DNA of 64,000 nucleotides from Flavobacterium aquaticum (GCF_003259835.1 NZ_QLMI01000001.1:372001-436000), one strand, 5' to 3'; positions 8,980 through 17,508 are shown, counted from the stretch's first letter. Notes: generated by a model from the sequence alone, not told the origin. Program-made: numbers and translations.

Positions 8980-9231
8980 ATGAAAAAATTATTTTTTACA
9001 ATTGCTTTATTGGTTGCAATACCAATTTTCTCTCATCAGAATAGTAGAGTTACTATTACTGAAAATGTTACAACTACAGTTTGTGTCCCTTTTAAGGTTG
9101 TAGGAGCAGGTCCTAATGAAGCCTACTTTTACTCTAAAGATTGTGCGTTAACTTTTATTTCAATTAATGGAGGAGATCTTTTTAAAGGTAACTATTGTGT
9201 GGATGAAGATAAAGTTTTTATTTGTTTATAA
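8980..9231 (+). CDS. Small secreted protein of unknown function
   Basis: An 83-residue product beginning MKKLFFTIALLVAIPIFSHQ, a clear signal peptide of about 19 residues, followed by a small cysteine-containing domain (four cysteines: TTVCVPF, SKDCALT, GNYCVDE, FICL), probably two disulfides. I chose ATG 8980; the in-frame codons before it (from 8932) would spoil the signal peptide. It lies between the decayed and intact copies of the NUDIX gene and is followed by a strong terminator. No family recognised. Confidence 0.65.
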   Translation: MKKLFFTIALLVAIPIFSHQNSRVTITENVTTTVCVPFKVVGAGPNEAYFYSKDCALTFISINGGDLFKGNYCVDEDKVFICL

Positions 9232-9277
9232 TTTTTATGAATTATAAATTGTAAATTCTTTTTAATAATACTTATTT

Positions 9278-9312
9278 AAAACTCTTCTTATTTGGGAAGA
9301 GTTTTATTTTTT
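9278..9312 (+). terminator. Intrinsic terminator after the small secreted gene
   Basis: AAACTCTTC and GGAAGAGTTT form a stem with a short TTATTT loop, followed by TATTTTTT. Confidence 0.85.
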
Positions 9313-9516
9313 AATCAAATTTGATTTTGAAAACTGTGTCCAAGAGTTTTTAAAGTTTACAAAAGTAAAAGCTTGATATTTTATGAACTTAAATTGACAA
9401 TCTATGAAACGGATTTACTTTCACTAAATACTCATAGTAAGAATTTTTCACATTGAGTACAATTATGAATTAGTTTACTCCATTCTTTTTTCAAATTCTA
9501 ATTGAAAATTTAAAAG
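9313..9516. other. Non-coding stretch before the NUDIX gene
   Basis: I see no gene here. At 9356-9369 lies TTTACAAAAGTAAA, identical to one of the operator-like palindromes in front of the M14 peptidase gene (56075-56088). The rest is plain AT-rich spacer. Confidence 0.5.
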
Positions 9517-9524
9517 TAAATTTG
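9517..9524 (+). promoter_or_regulatory. -7 box (TAnnTTTG) of the NUDIX gene
   Basis: TAAATTTG, 23 bases before the ATG at 9548. The same block with the same box (8545-8552) precedes the decayed copy, so the promoter was part of the duplication. Confidence 0.6.
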
Positions 9525-9547
9525 CGTAAACTACTAATCACTAAAAA

Positions 9548-10060
9548 ATGAGTTTCTTTAAATTTTGTCCAAGTTGTGCTTCAACCCATTTTACGTTTCC
9601 TGATAATCGTCGGTTTTTGTGTGATGATTGTGGTTTTACGTATTATCATAACATTGCCGCTGCTGTAGCCATAGTTTTTACGTTTGAAGATAAAGTATTG
9701 TTTACAGTACGAAACGTTAATCCAGACAAAGAAAAATGGGATTTACCAGGAGGTTTTGTTGATCCGAATGAAACTGCGGAAGAAGCGGCTTGTAGAGAAA
9801 TTAGAGAAGAATTGGGAATTGAAATTTCAAACAGTGATTTAAAATACATTACCACTTCACCAAATAATTATTTGTATAAAAATATTCCGTACAGAACGAT
9901 GGATATTTTTTACGAATGTCCACTAAAATCAGATGTTATCACAATTAATGCTGAAGACGAAATCCAAGCTTTAATTTGGGTAAAACGTTCAGAAATTGAT
10001 TTGGAGAAAATTGGTTTTGTTTCGATTCGAAAGGTGATAGGTGAAAAGTACCTAAGGTAG
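9548..10060 (+). CDS. NUDIX hydrolase with N-terminal zinc ribbon
   Basis: A 170-residue pyrophosphohydrolase. The N-terminus carries a zinc ribbon with C7, C10, C25 and C28, as in NudC-like and ADP-ribose-type enzymes. The Nudix box begins at G69 (GFVDPNE) and ends with REIREELGI, giving the full GX5EX7REUXEEXGU pattern, so it should be active on a nucleoside diphosphate derivative; which one is not clear. A damaged duplicate lies 1 kb upstream. The 3' end overlaps the convergent cysteine-cluster gene by 9 bases. Confidence 0.9.
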   Translation: MSFFKFCPSCASTHFTFPDNRRFLCDDCGFTYYHNIAAAVAIVFTFEDKVLFTVRNVNPDKEKWDLPGGFVDPNETAEEAACREIREELGIEISNSDLKYITTSPNNYLYKNIPYRTMDIFYECPLKSDVITINAEDEIQALIWVKRSEIDLEKIGFVSIRKVIGEKYLR

Positions 10061-10666
10061 TTTTTTGTAATTTTCAGGTAAATCGCGGTAAGCATAATAT
10101 TGCAAAACTTCTTCTAAAGCAGCTTTCATAGCTTTATTTACAGGTAGAAAAATATTTCCGAGTTTAAAATCTATTTGTGAAAGTTGCATGTAATATTCAG
10201 TGAAAATAGGTACAGATAAATTTGTATTTATAGCAGTTGTAGCATTCTCAAAATTTGTCGATTGCCCTTCTTTTATGATGTTACAAGTTGCTATACGCAA
10301 TTTTCCGTATTTATCTGTTGTTGCTCCAAAACCAAAAAGCCTACAAATTAAACCTCTATATTGATACGTACTGCAATTTCCAGAAGTAAATTCTGCCAAC
10401 GATTTTGGACGGTATAAAAAGCAAGTAGCTGTTGTGTTTTGTTCTAATTCTATTAATGTTTCTTCAGCTTGACCATTTAAAAAAACGTGAAATGCCCAAG
10501 GTAAAAACTCTAGTGGCGAAGCATCAATTTCGGGTGTTGAGCAACATTTTCCACATCCTGCAATACAACCTAACTTGGTTTCTTTTTGGAATTCTATAAT
10601 TTCCACATCAAGATTTTGAAACAACGTTTCTACTAATCTTACGCGATTTTCTATAGAATTATCCAT
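10052..10666 (-). CDS. YkgJ-type cysteine-cluster protein
   Basis: A 204-residue protein with the motif GCIAGCGKCCSTPEID near residues 30-45 and further cysteines in NCSTYQYRGLICRLFG and TCNIIKEG. This is the CxxxCxxCC...C pattern of the YkgJ/UPF0153 family, thought to bind zinc or an Fe-S cluster; function unknown. It ends inside the 3' end of the NUDIX gene (tail-to-tail overlap of 9 bases). Confidence 0.82.
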   Translation of the reverse strand: MDNSIENRVRLVETLFQNLDVEIIEFQKETKLGCIAGCGKCCSTPEIDASPLEFLPWAFHVFLNGQAEETLIELEQNTTATCFLYRPKSLAEFTSGNCSTYQYRGLICRLFGFGATTDKYGKLRIATCNIIKEGQSTNFENATTAINTNLSVPIFTEYYMQLSQIDFKLGNIFLPVNKAMKAALEEVLQYYAYRDLPENYKKLP

Positions 10667-10695
10667 TTTTGATTGTTTTACAAAGAGTTAAGGTA

Positions 10696-10726
10696 TAAAA
10701 AAAAGCGTTCAAATTCATGAACGCTT
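10696..10726 (-). terminator. Intrinsic terminator of tRNA-Arg
   Basis: AAGCGTTC (10703-10710) pairs with GAACGCTT (10719-10726). Read on the minus strand, the stem is followed by a run of T (+ strand A run just before 10703). It sits 12 bases beyond the tRNA 3' end. Confidence 0.85.
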
Positions 10727-10737
10727 CTTTAATTTTG

Positions 10738-10811
10738 TGACCTCGACTGGATTCAAACCAGTAACCTTCTGAGCCGTAATCAGATGCGCTATTCAGTTGC
10801 GCCACGAGGCC
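10738..10811 (-). tRNA. tRNA-Arg(ACG)
   Basis: On the minus strand a 74-nt cloverleaf: acceptor GGCCTCG paired with CGAGGTC, discriminator A, and an anticodon arm TCTGA-TTACGGC-TCAGA giving anticodon ACG, read as ICG after deamination. The T-arm contains GGTTTGAATCC. CCA is not encoded. Promoter and terminator are both visible. Confidence 0.95.
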
Positions 10812-10824
10812 GATTTTGTGAGTG

Positions 10825-10855
10825 CAAATATAGATATATTTGTGTAAATTGCAAA
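10825..10855 (-). promoter_or_regulatory. Promoter of tRNA-Arg (TTTG-N19-TATATTTG)
   Basis: On the minus strand TTTG (10852-10855), exactly 19 bases, then TATATTTG (10825-10832): the full Bacteroidota promoter consensus, 13 bases before the tRNA 5' end. A TATATTTG on the + strand (10835-10842) lies inside the spacer. Confidence 0.85.
10835..10842 (+). promoter_or_regulatory. -7 box (TAnnTTTG) of apt
   Basis: TATATTTG on the + strand, 40 bases before the apt start codon. The nearest upstream TTTG (10815-10818) is only 16 bases away, shorter than usual. It overlaps the divergent tRNA-Arg promoter, so the two may compete. Confidence 0.5.
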
Positions 10856-10882
10856 CCCTAACAAGAAAAAAAGTAAATAAAA

Positions 10883-11395
10883 ATGAACTTACAAGACTAT
10901 ATTCGTGATATTCAAGATTTTCCAAAACCAGGAATCGGATTTAAAGATATAACTCCGTTATTACTTTCTTCAGAAGCAACAGCTTTTTGCTTGGAAACAT
11001 TGGTTAATTCGTTACAAAATCAAAAAATTGATAAGGTAATAGGAGTGGAGAGCCGTGGTTTTTTCTTTGGTATGTTATTAGCACAAAAATTAAATGCGGG
11101 ATTTATTCCCGTTCGTAAACCTAAAAAATTACCTTTCGATACAATTAGTGCTTCTTATGAGTTGGAATATGGTACTGATACTTTGGAAATGCATGTAGAT
11201 GCCATTCAACCTGGAGATAAAATTTTAATTCACGATGATGTTTTAGCTACAGGAGGAACTGCAAAAGCGGTTTGTGAATTAGTAGAGCAATTAGGTGGCG
11301 AAATTGTGCAAATGAATTTCTTAATGGAATTATCGTTTTTAAACGGAAGAGAAAAACTTGGAAATAAGGAAATTTTTGCTGCTTTAACGTATTAA
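10883..11395 (+). CDS. apt: Adenine phosphoribosyltransferase
   Basis: Apt salvages adenine with PRPP to AMP. At 170 residues the length is standard. The type I phosphoribosyltransferase motif is ILIHDDVLATGGTA near residues 113-126; the family's N-terminal phrase IRDIQDFPKPGIGFKDITPL and VESRGFFFG are also clear. It is a single-gene unit with a strong terminator after it. Confidence 0.97.
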   Translation: MNLQDYIRDIQDFPKPGIGFKDITPLLLSSEATAFCLETLVNSLQNQKIDKVIGVESRGFFFGMLLAQKLNAGFIPVRKPKKLPFDTISASYELEYGTDTLEMHVDAIQPGDKILIHDDVLATGGTAKAVCELVEQLGGEIVQMNFLMELSFLNGREKLGNKEIFAALTY

Positions 11396-11400
11396 AAATA

Positions 11401-11432
11401 AAAAACCATTCGCTTAGGCGAATGGTTTTTTT
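11401..11432. terminator. Bidirectional intrinsic terminator
   Basis: AACCATTCGC and GCGAATGGTT pair around a TTAG-type loop, flanked by A and T runs on both sides. It can serve apt and the convergent acyl-CoA dehydrogenase gene. Confidence 0.88.
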
Positions 11433-11460
11433 AAACAAACTAAACCAATTAATTGCTGTA

Positions 11461-13251
11461 TTAAAAAGCGTATTTATTTTCGCTAATAATTTTTGCAGCA
11501 ATTTTTTCACGAAGACCAATTACATTTGGCATATTCGTATATTTTGTAAAACGTTTTAATCCCATTAACATCATGCGTTGTTCGTCACCTTCAGCAAAAG
11601 AAACGATTCCTTCTTTTCCTTTTTGGTTTACGATATCTACTGCATGATATAAGTATAATTTTGCCATAGCAATTTGTTCTTGAACTTTATCTTCGCCTTC
11701 TTTTTTAGCTAATTTTTCCGTTCTAAGAATAGTACTTTCTGCCATGTAGATTTCGATTAAGATATCAGAAGCAGCCATTAATAATTGTTGGTGTGATTCT
11801 AATTCTGGTCCGTATTTTTGAACTGCAGCACCAGCAACCATTAAGAATACTTTTTTCAATTTGGCAATCATTTCTTTTTCTTCAGCAAATAATTCTGAAT
11901 AATCTGGAATATCGAAAGAAGGAATTCCCATTAGTTCTTCAGCGACAGCCATTGCTGGACCTAATAAATCCACATGACCTTTCATTGCTTTTTTTACTAA
12001 CATTCCAACTGATAACATTCTGTTGATTTCGTTAGTTCCTTCGTAAATTCTTGCGATACGAGCATCTCTCCAAGCACTTTCCATTGGTGCATCTTCTGAG
12101 AATCCCATTCCACCAAAAATTTGAATTCCTTCGTCTGTACACGCTTGCACATCTTCAGAAACCGCTACTTTTAAGATAGAACATTCGATTGCAAATTCTT
12201 CTACACCTTTTAATTCAGCTTCTTGGTGCGAATTTCCTTCACTAACTCTAATATTGATTCTATTTTCGATATCAGATGCAGCTCTGTAAGTAGCACTTTC
12301 TCCTGCATAAGCATTTGTAGCCATTTCAGCAATTTTAGCTTGGATAGCTCCAAAACTTGAAATAGGCGTTTTAAACTGAACTCTTTCGTTAGCATAATGT
12401 ACAGCTCCAGTAATGGTTCTACGTTGTGCTTCTAAACAAGCAGCTGCTAATTTAATACGACCAACATTTAAAGCATTCATAGCAATTTTAAAACCTTCGC
12501 CACGACCTGCCAACATATTTTCTACAGGTACTTTTGTTTCGTTAAAGAAAACCTGACGAGTAGAAGAGGAGCGAATACCTAATTTGTGTTCTTCATCACC
12601 CATTGAAATTCCGTTTGAAGGATCATTTTCGACAATGAAACCTGTAATATTTTTATCATCTTCGATACGAGCAAAAACAATCATTACGTTACAAAAACCT
12701 GCATTAGAAATCCACATTTTTCCACCTGTGATTTTATAATGTGTGCCATCTTCTGAAAGTACTGCTTTTGTTTTTCCAGAGTTAGCATCAGAACCTGCTC
12801 CTGGTTCTGTTAAACAGTAAGCTCCAAACCATTCGCCTGAAGCTAATTTTGGTACATATTTTTGTTTTTGTTCTTCTGTTCCGTATAAGGTAATTGGCAT
12901 AGTTCCAATTCCAGTGTGCGCTCCAAAAGCTGTTGAAAACGAACCAGTTGCTCCCGAAATATAATCACAAACTAAAACCGTGTTTACGAATCCCATTTCC
13001 ATACCACCGTAAGCAGCAGGAACGGCAACACTTAAGTAACCTAATTCACCAGCTTTACGCATAATGTCTTCGGTTAAAGCGTAATCTTTCTTTTCGAAGC
13101 GTTCTTTGTTTGGCCAAATTTCTTTGTCTACGAATTCGATAACCGAATCACGCATCATAACTTGTTCTTCATTGAAGTCTTCTGGTGTGAAGATGTCTTC
13201 GCATTTTGTTTCTTTTACAAGGAATTGACCTCCTCTAATGATATCTGACAT
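11461..13251 (-). CDS. Acyl-CoA dehydrogenase (long ACAD type)
   Basis: First oxidation step of beta-oxidation, FAD-dependent. The 596-residue length is that of the very-long-chain ACAD type, with an extra C-terminal domain. Motifs: LTEPGAGSD and KMWISNAG (flavin region), RSSSTRQV, and YEGTNEINRM containing the catalytic glutamate position. It is the last gene of the marR-fadB-thiolase-ACAD series on the minus strand, but a 135-bp gap with an inverted repeat separates it from the thiolase gene. Confidence 0.93.
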   Translation of the reverse strand: MSDIIRGGQFLVKETKCEDIFTPEDFNEEQVMMRDSVIEFVDKEIWPNKERFEKKDYALTEDIMRKAGELGYLSVAVPAAYGGMEMGFVNTVLVCDYISGATGSFSTAFGAHTGIGTMPITLYGTEEQKQKYVPKLASGEWFGAYCLTEPGAGSDANSGKTKAVLSEDGTHYKITGGKMWISNAGFCNVMIVFARIEDDKNITGFIVENDPSNGISMGDEEHKLGIRSSSTRQVFFNETKVPVENMLAGRGEGFKIAMNALNVGRIKLAAACLEAQRRTITGAVHYANERVQFKTPISSFGAIQAKIAEMATNAYAGESATYRAASDIENRINIRVSEGNSHQEAELKGVEEFAIECSILKVAVSEDVQACTDEGIQIFGGMGFSEDAPMESAWRDARIARIYEGTNEINRMLSVGMLVKKAMKGHVDLLGPAMAVAEELMGIPSFDIPDYSELFAEEKEMIAKLKKVFLMVAGAAVQKYGPELESHQQLLMAASDILIEIYMAESTILRTEKLAKKEGEDKVQEQIAMAKLYLYHAVDIVNQKGKEGIVSFAEGDEQRMMLMGLKRFTKYTNMPNVIGLREKIAAKIISENKYAF

Positions 13252-13314
13252 AACTTTTATTTTTTGGAGAAAAGAAATCTTAATTTCTATTCATTATTGG
13301 TTAATTATTTTTTT

Positions 13315-13379
13315 GGAACACAGATTGAAGAAATGGATAAAATTTTAAAAATTTCTCTGATTTTTCCAATCTGTGTTCC
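13315..13379. repeat. 13-bp inverted repeat between thiolase and ACAD genes
   Basis: GGAACACAGATTG (13315-13327) and CAATCTGTGTTCC (13367-13379) are perfect reverse complements with a 39-base AT-rich loop. Neither arm is followed by a clean T run, so it resembles a REP-type element or an mRNA-stability stem more than a terminator. Confidence 0.75.
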
Positions 13380-13386
13380 TTTATTT

Positions 13387-14577
13387 TTATTTCAAAAATT
13401 CAAAAATTCCGGCAGCACCTTGACCAGTTCCAACACACATTGAAACGATTCCGTATTTGCTGTTTCTCAGGCGCATTTCGTCAAACAATTGAACGGATAG
13501 TTTAGCACCGGTACAACCTAGTGGGTGACCTAAAGCAATAGCTCCACCGTTAACATTTACGATTTCAGGATTTAAACCAAGTTCTCTAACTACAGCAAGA
13601 GATTGTGCTGCAAAAGCTTCGTTTAACTCAATTAAATCAATTTGGTCTTGTTTTAATCCTGCTTGTTTTAATGCCTTTGGAATTGCAGTAACTGGACCAA
13701 TTCCCATGATTCTTGGTTCTACACCTGAAGCAGCGTAGCTTACCATTCTTGCGATTGGTTCTAAGTTTAATTCTTTAACCATTTCTTCGCTCATGATTAA
13801 AACGAAGGCCGCTCCATCACTCATTTGCGAAGAGTTTCCAGCCGTAACCGATCCATCAGCAGCGAATACAGGACGTAACCCAGCTAAAGCTTCAACAGAA
13901 GTACCTGCTCTTGGACCTTCGTCTTTATTTACTACATAAGATTTTGTTTCTTTTTTACCATTTTCATTGATAAACGTTTGTTCCACTGTGATAGGAGCAA
14001 TTTGTTTATCGAATTTACCTTCTGCTTGTGCTTTTAAAGCTTTCATATGTGAATGATACGCAAACTCATCTTGATCAGCACGAGAAACATTGAATTGTTT
14101 TGCAACTGCTTCAGCTGTTAATCCCATACCCCAGTAATAATCTTCGTGACCTGCAGCAGCCACTTTGTAATCTGGTGTTGGTTTATAACCTCCCATTGGA
14201 ATGTAACTCATACTTTCGGCACCACCAGCAATGATACAATCTGCCATTCCAGACTGAATTTTAGCCGTTGCCATTGCGATAGTTTCTACTCCAGATGCAC
14301 AATATCTGTTTACGGTAACACCAGGAACATCGGTAATTTTTAATCCCATTAATGAAATTAAACGCCCAACGTTCAAACCTTGTTCTGCTTCCGGCATGGC
14401 ATTTCCTACCATTACATCATCAATACGTGCTTTGTCGAAATCAGGCAAATCCTTCATCATGTGTTCGATGGTTTCTGCTGCTAATTCATCAGGACGTTTA
14501 AAACGAAAAACTCCTTTTGGTGCTTTTCCTACTGCGGTTCGGTAACCCGAAACTATATATGCGGTTGTATTTTTCAT
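13387..14577 (-). CDS. fadA: Acetyl-CoA acyltransferase (thiolase)
   Basis: Thiolytic cleavage step of beta-oxidation. A 396-residue thiolase with the acyl-accepting cysteine in RYCASGVETIAMA (about residue 93), the histidine motif GGAIALGHPLGCTGA and the C-terminal base cysteine in SMCVGTGQGAAG. Its place directly after the hydroxyacyl-CoA dehydrogenase gene (43-base gap) argues for the degradative FadA role rather than biosynthetic acetoacetyl-CoA thiolase. Confidence 0.94.
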   Translation of the reverse strand: MKNTTAYIVSGYRTAVGKAPKGVFRFKRPDELAAETIEHMMKDLPDFDKARIDDVMVGNAMPEAEQGLNVGRLISLMGLKITDVPGVTVNRYCASGVETIAMATAKIQSGMADCIIAGGAESMSYIPMGGYKPTPDYKVAAAGHEDYYWGMGLTAEAVAKQFNVSRADQDEFAYHSHMKALKAQAEGKFDKQIAPITVEQTFINENGKKETKSYVVNKDEGPRAGTSVEALAGLRPVFAADGSVTAGNSSQMSDGAAFVLIMSEEMVKELNLEPIARMVSYAASGVEPRIMGIGPVTAIPKALKQAGLKQDQIDLIELNEAFAAQSLAVVRELGLNPEIVNVNGGAIALGHPLGCTGAKLSVQLFDEMRLRNSKYGIVSMCVGTGQGAAGIFEFLK

Positions 14578-14620
14578 ATCTAATATTTTTTTCTACCAAT
14601 ATTTCGCCTCTAGGAGGCTA

Positions 14621-17011
14621 TTAATTACGTAAAGGTTTACCCTTAGTTAGCATATATTGAATTCTCTCAAGAGATTTTCTTTCTCCTGTTAAAGATAAAA
14701 AGGCTTCTCTTTCTAAATCCAATAAGTATTGTTCAGAAACTAAAGTTGCTTCTGATAAATCACCACCAGCCATTACATAAGCTAGTTTGTTTGCAATTTT
14801 CTTATCGTGTTCAGAAATGTATTTACCAGCTTCCATTTGGTCAGTTCCTACTAAGAACATTCCCAATGCTTGTTTACCTAATACTTTGATATCTTTTCTT
14901 CTTACTGGTTGGGTGTAACCTTGTTCTGCCATTTGTAAAGCTACTTGTTTTGCTGTTGCAATTTGGCGGTCTTTGTTTACCACAACGATATCTCTTCCTT
15001 TTTGTAAAACTCCGGTATCAAAGCCTTCATAAGCTGAAGTTGCTACTTTTGCCATTCCAACGGTTAAGAAATATTCTTGTAAAACATTTAATTCCACATC
15101 GTTTTTACGGAATAAATCAGAAGCTCTTAAAGCCATTTCTTTAGAACCACCACCGCCAGGAATTACACCAACACCAAATTCTACTAATCCGATGTAAGTT
15201 TCTGCTGCGGCAACAGCTCTGTCTGCGTGCATGGTTAATTCGCAACCACCACCAAGAGTCATTCCATGAGGCGCAGCTATAACTGGAATTGCAGAATAAC
15301 GACAACGCATCATCGTGTCTTGGAACATTTTGATGGCCATGTTTAATTCGTCATATTCTTGTTCGACTGCCATCATGAAAATCATTCCTAAATTAGCTCC
15401 AACAGAGAAATTAGCGCCTTGATTTCCAATTACTAAACCATTATAATCTTTTTCAGCGATGTCAATAGCTTTGTTGATTCCTTGTAAAACACCAGCGCCA
15501 ATTGAATTCATTTTAGATGTAAATTCTAAATTGATGATTCCATCACCTAAATCGGTAATGATAGAATCGCTGTTGTTCCATATTTTTTTGCTTTCGCGAA
15601 TGTTATTTAAGATAATGAAGGCATCTTGACCTGGAATTTTCTCTACTTTTTTGTTGGTGATGGAGTAGAAGTGCGTTGCTCCATCTTTAATCGAATAGAA
15701 AGAAGTGTTTCCTGAAACTAACATATCGGTTACCCAAGAAGCAGGTTGATAACCTTCCGCTTTCATTAATTCAATACCTTTTTCAACTCCGATGGCATCC
15801 CAAATTTCGAATGGACCGTTTTCCCAACCGAATCCAGCTTTCATTGCATCATCGATTTTGTAGAAAGCATCTGTTATTTCAGGAATTCTATTTGAACAAT
15901 ATTGGAACATTGAAGCGAAGTTTTTTCTGTAGAAATCTCCTGCTTTGTCTTTTCCAGTTACTAAAACTTTGAATCTGTCGATTGGTTTTTCAATCGTTTT
16001 GGTTAATTCTAAAGTTGCGAAAGAGGCTTTTTTATTCGCTCTGTATTCTAATGTATCTAAGTCTAAAGTTAGAATGTCTTTACCTTCTTTTTTGTAGAAA
16101 CCTTGTCCTGTTTTGCTTCCTAACCATTTGTTTTCCATCATTTTGTTAACAAATTCTGGAAGTTTGAATAATTCATGAGCTTCGTCGTTTGGACAATTTT
16201 CATAAATTCCGTTAGCCACATGAACTAAAGTATCTAAACCAACAACATCAACCGTTCTAAAAGTAGCCGATTTTGGTCGACCAATAACTGGTCCAGTTAA
16301 TTTATCAACTTCTTCAACTGTTAATCCCATTTCTTTTACTTGGTGGAACAAACTTTGGATTCCGAAGATTCCAATTCTATTTCCGATGAAAGCTGGAGTA
16401 TCTTTTGCTACAACTGAAGTTTTTCCTAAGAATTTTTCACCATAACCATTTAAGAAATCTAAAACTTCATTAGAGGTTTTTGGACCAGGAATGATTTCAA
16501 ATAATTTTAAGTAACGTGCTGGATTGAAAAAGTGCGTTCCACAGAAATGTTGTTGAAAATCTTCGCTTCTTCCTTCGCTCATGAACTGAATTGGAATCCC
16601 AGACGTATTTGAAGTAACTAAAGTTCCTGGTTTTCTGTATTTGTCAACTTGTTCGAAAACAATTTTCTTGATGTCTAAACGTTCTACTACAACTTCGATA
16701 ATCCAATCGGCAGTTGCAATTTTTGACATATCATCTGTAGTATTACTTGTTGTAATTCTTGATGCAAAACTTGGATGATAAATAGGAGAAGGCTTCGATT
16801 TTAAAGCGTTAGCTAAATGATCATTAACTAATCGGTTTCTAACGGCTTTACTCTCTAAAGTCAATCCTTTTTTCTTTTCTGCTTCGGTTAGTTCGTTTGG
16901 CGCTATGTCTAATAATAAGACTTCTACACCAATATTAGCAAAATGGCAAGCGATACCACTTCCCATAATTCCGGAACCAATAACAGCAACTTTTTTAATA
17001 TTACGTTTCAT
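14621..17011 (-). CDS. 3-hydroxyacyl-CoA dehydrogenase / enoyl-CoA hydratase (FadN-type)
   Basis: A 796-residue bifunctional beta-oxidation enzyme. The N-terminal NAD-binding motif GSGIMGSGIACHFANIG (residues 12-28) opens the 3-hydroxyacyl-CoA dehydrogenase half. The enoyl-CoA hydratase half follows in the C-terminal part, seen as GANLGMIFMMAV and LGGGCELTMHAD. This order (dehydrogenase first) is that of Bacillus FadN, the reverse of E. coli FadB. It starts 18 bases after the MarR gene and belongs to the same operon. Confidence 0.93.
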   Translation of the reverse strand: MKRNIKKVAVIGSGIMGSGIACHFANIGVEVLLLDIAPNELTEAEKKKGLTLESKAVRNRLVNDHLANALKSKPSPIYHPSFASRITTSNTTDDMSKIATADWIIEVVVERLDIKKIVFEQVDKYRKPGTLVTSNTSGIPIQFMSEGRSEDFQQHFCGTHFFNPARYLKLFEIIPGPKTSNEVLDFLNGYGEKFLGKTSVVAKDTPAFIGNRIGIFGIQSLFHQVKEMGLTVEEVDKLTGPVIGRPKSATFRTVDVVGLDTLVHVANGIYENCPNDEAHELFKLPEFVNKMMENKWLGSKTGQGFYKKEGKDILTLDLDTLEYRANKKASFATLELTKTIEKPIDRFKVLVTGKDKAGDFYRKNFASMFQYCSNRIPEITDAFYKIDDAMKAGFGWENGPFEIWDAIGVEKGIELMKAEGYQPASWVTDMLVSGNTSFYSIKDGATHFYSITNKKVEKIPGQDAFIILNNIRESKKIWNNSDSIITDLGDGIINLEFTSKMNSIGAGVLQGINKAIDIAEKDYNGLVIGNQGANFSVGANLGMIFMMAVEQEYDELNMAIKMFQDTMMRCRYSAIPVIAAPHGMTLGGGCELTMHADRAVAAAETYIGLVEFGVGVIPGGGGSKEMALRASDLFRKNDVELNVLQEYFLTVGMAKVATSAYEGFDTGVLQKGRDIVVVNKDRQIATAKQVALQMAEQGYTQPVRRKDIKVLGKQALGMFLVGTDQMEAGKYISEHDKKIANKLAYVMAGGDLSEATLVSEQYLLDLEREAFLSLTGERKSLERIQYMLTKGKPLRN

Positions 17012-17029
17012 GTTTATAGGTTTGTTGTT

Positions 17030-17470
17030 TTATTTGTCGTTATAGATTTTTTTTTCTGCAATTAATTCGTTGATGATTTCGGCAACTTCCATAAAATGTT
17101 GAAGTTTTTCTTCACTAATATGTTGTTTTACGGTTTCATTGAAACGAAGTACGGTTTCTTTAGAAAGTTCTCTTTTTTCTTTCCCTTCTTTGGTTAATTG
17201 AATTATTACACCACGACCATCAGTTGGATTTTTTTTACGAGTAATTAATCCTCTTTCTTCCATCGATTTTAGTGTTCTGGTTAAGCTTGTGGCTTCCATT
17301 CCCATTTTTGGACCAAGAGTTGTTGATGGCGAACCATTTTCTCTATCGATGCTTAAAAGTGCAAAACCCGTTGCCATTGTAGCGTTGTATTTTGCCGCTT
17401 CTTCGTTGTACATCCTGGCAACTGCTTGCCAAGTTGCTCTAAGTATATAGTCTATTGTTTTATCTTTCAT
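17030..17470 (-). CDS. MarR-family regulator, probable repressor of the fad operon
   Basis: A 146-residue winged-helix protein of the MarR family: dimerisation helix at the N-terminus, a recognition region around LTRTLKSMEERGLITRKKN, and the wing DGRGVIIQLTKEGKEK. It is the first gene of the operon with the FadN-type enzyme, thiolase and ACAD. A perfect 20-bp palindrome lies 38 bases upstream, over its own promoter, so autoregulation is likely. The ligand may be an acyl-CoA; that is inference from the operon content. Confidence 0.9.
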   Translation of the reverse strand: MKDKTIDYILRATWQAVARMYNEEAAKYNATMATGFALLSIDRENGSPSTTLGPKMGMEATSLTRTLKSMEERGLITRKKNPTDGRGVIIQLTKEGKEKRELSKETVLRFNETVKQHISEEKLQHFMEVAEIINELIAEKKIYNDK

Positions 17471-17493
17471 AGAATTATCTATCTAAACTTTTT

Positions 17494-17501
17494 CAAATAT
17501 A
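17494..17501 (-). promoter_or_regulatory. -7 box of the marR-fad operon
   Basis: TATATTTG on the minus strand, 23 bases before the marR start codon. There is no good -33 element; the palindrome occupies the spacer and the -33 position. Confidence 0.65.
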
Positions 17502-17508
17502 AAAAAAA

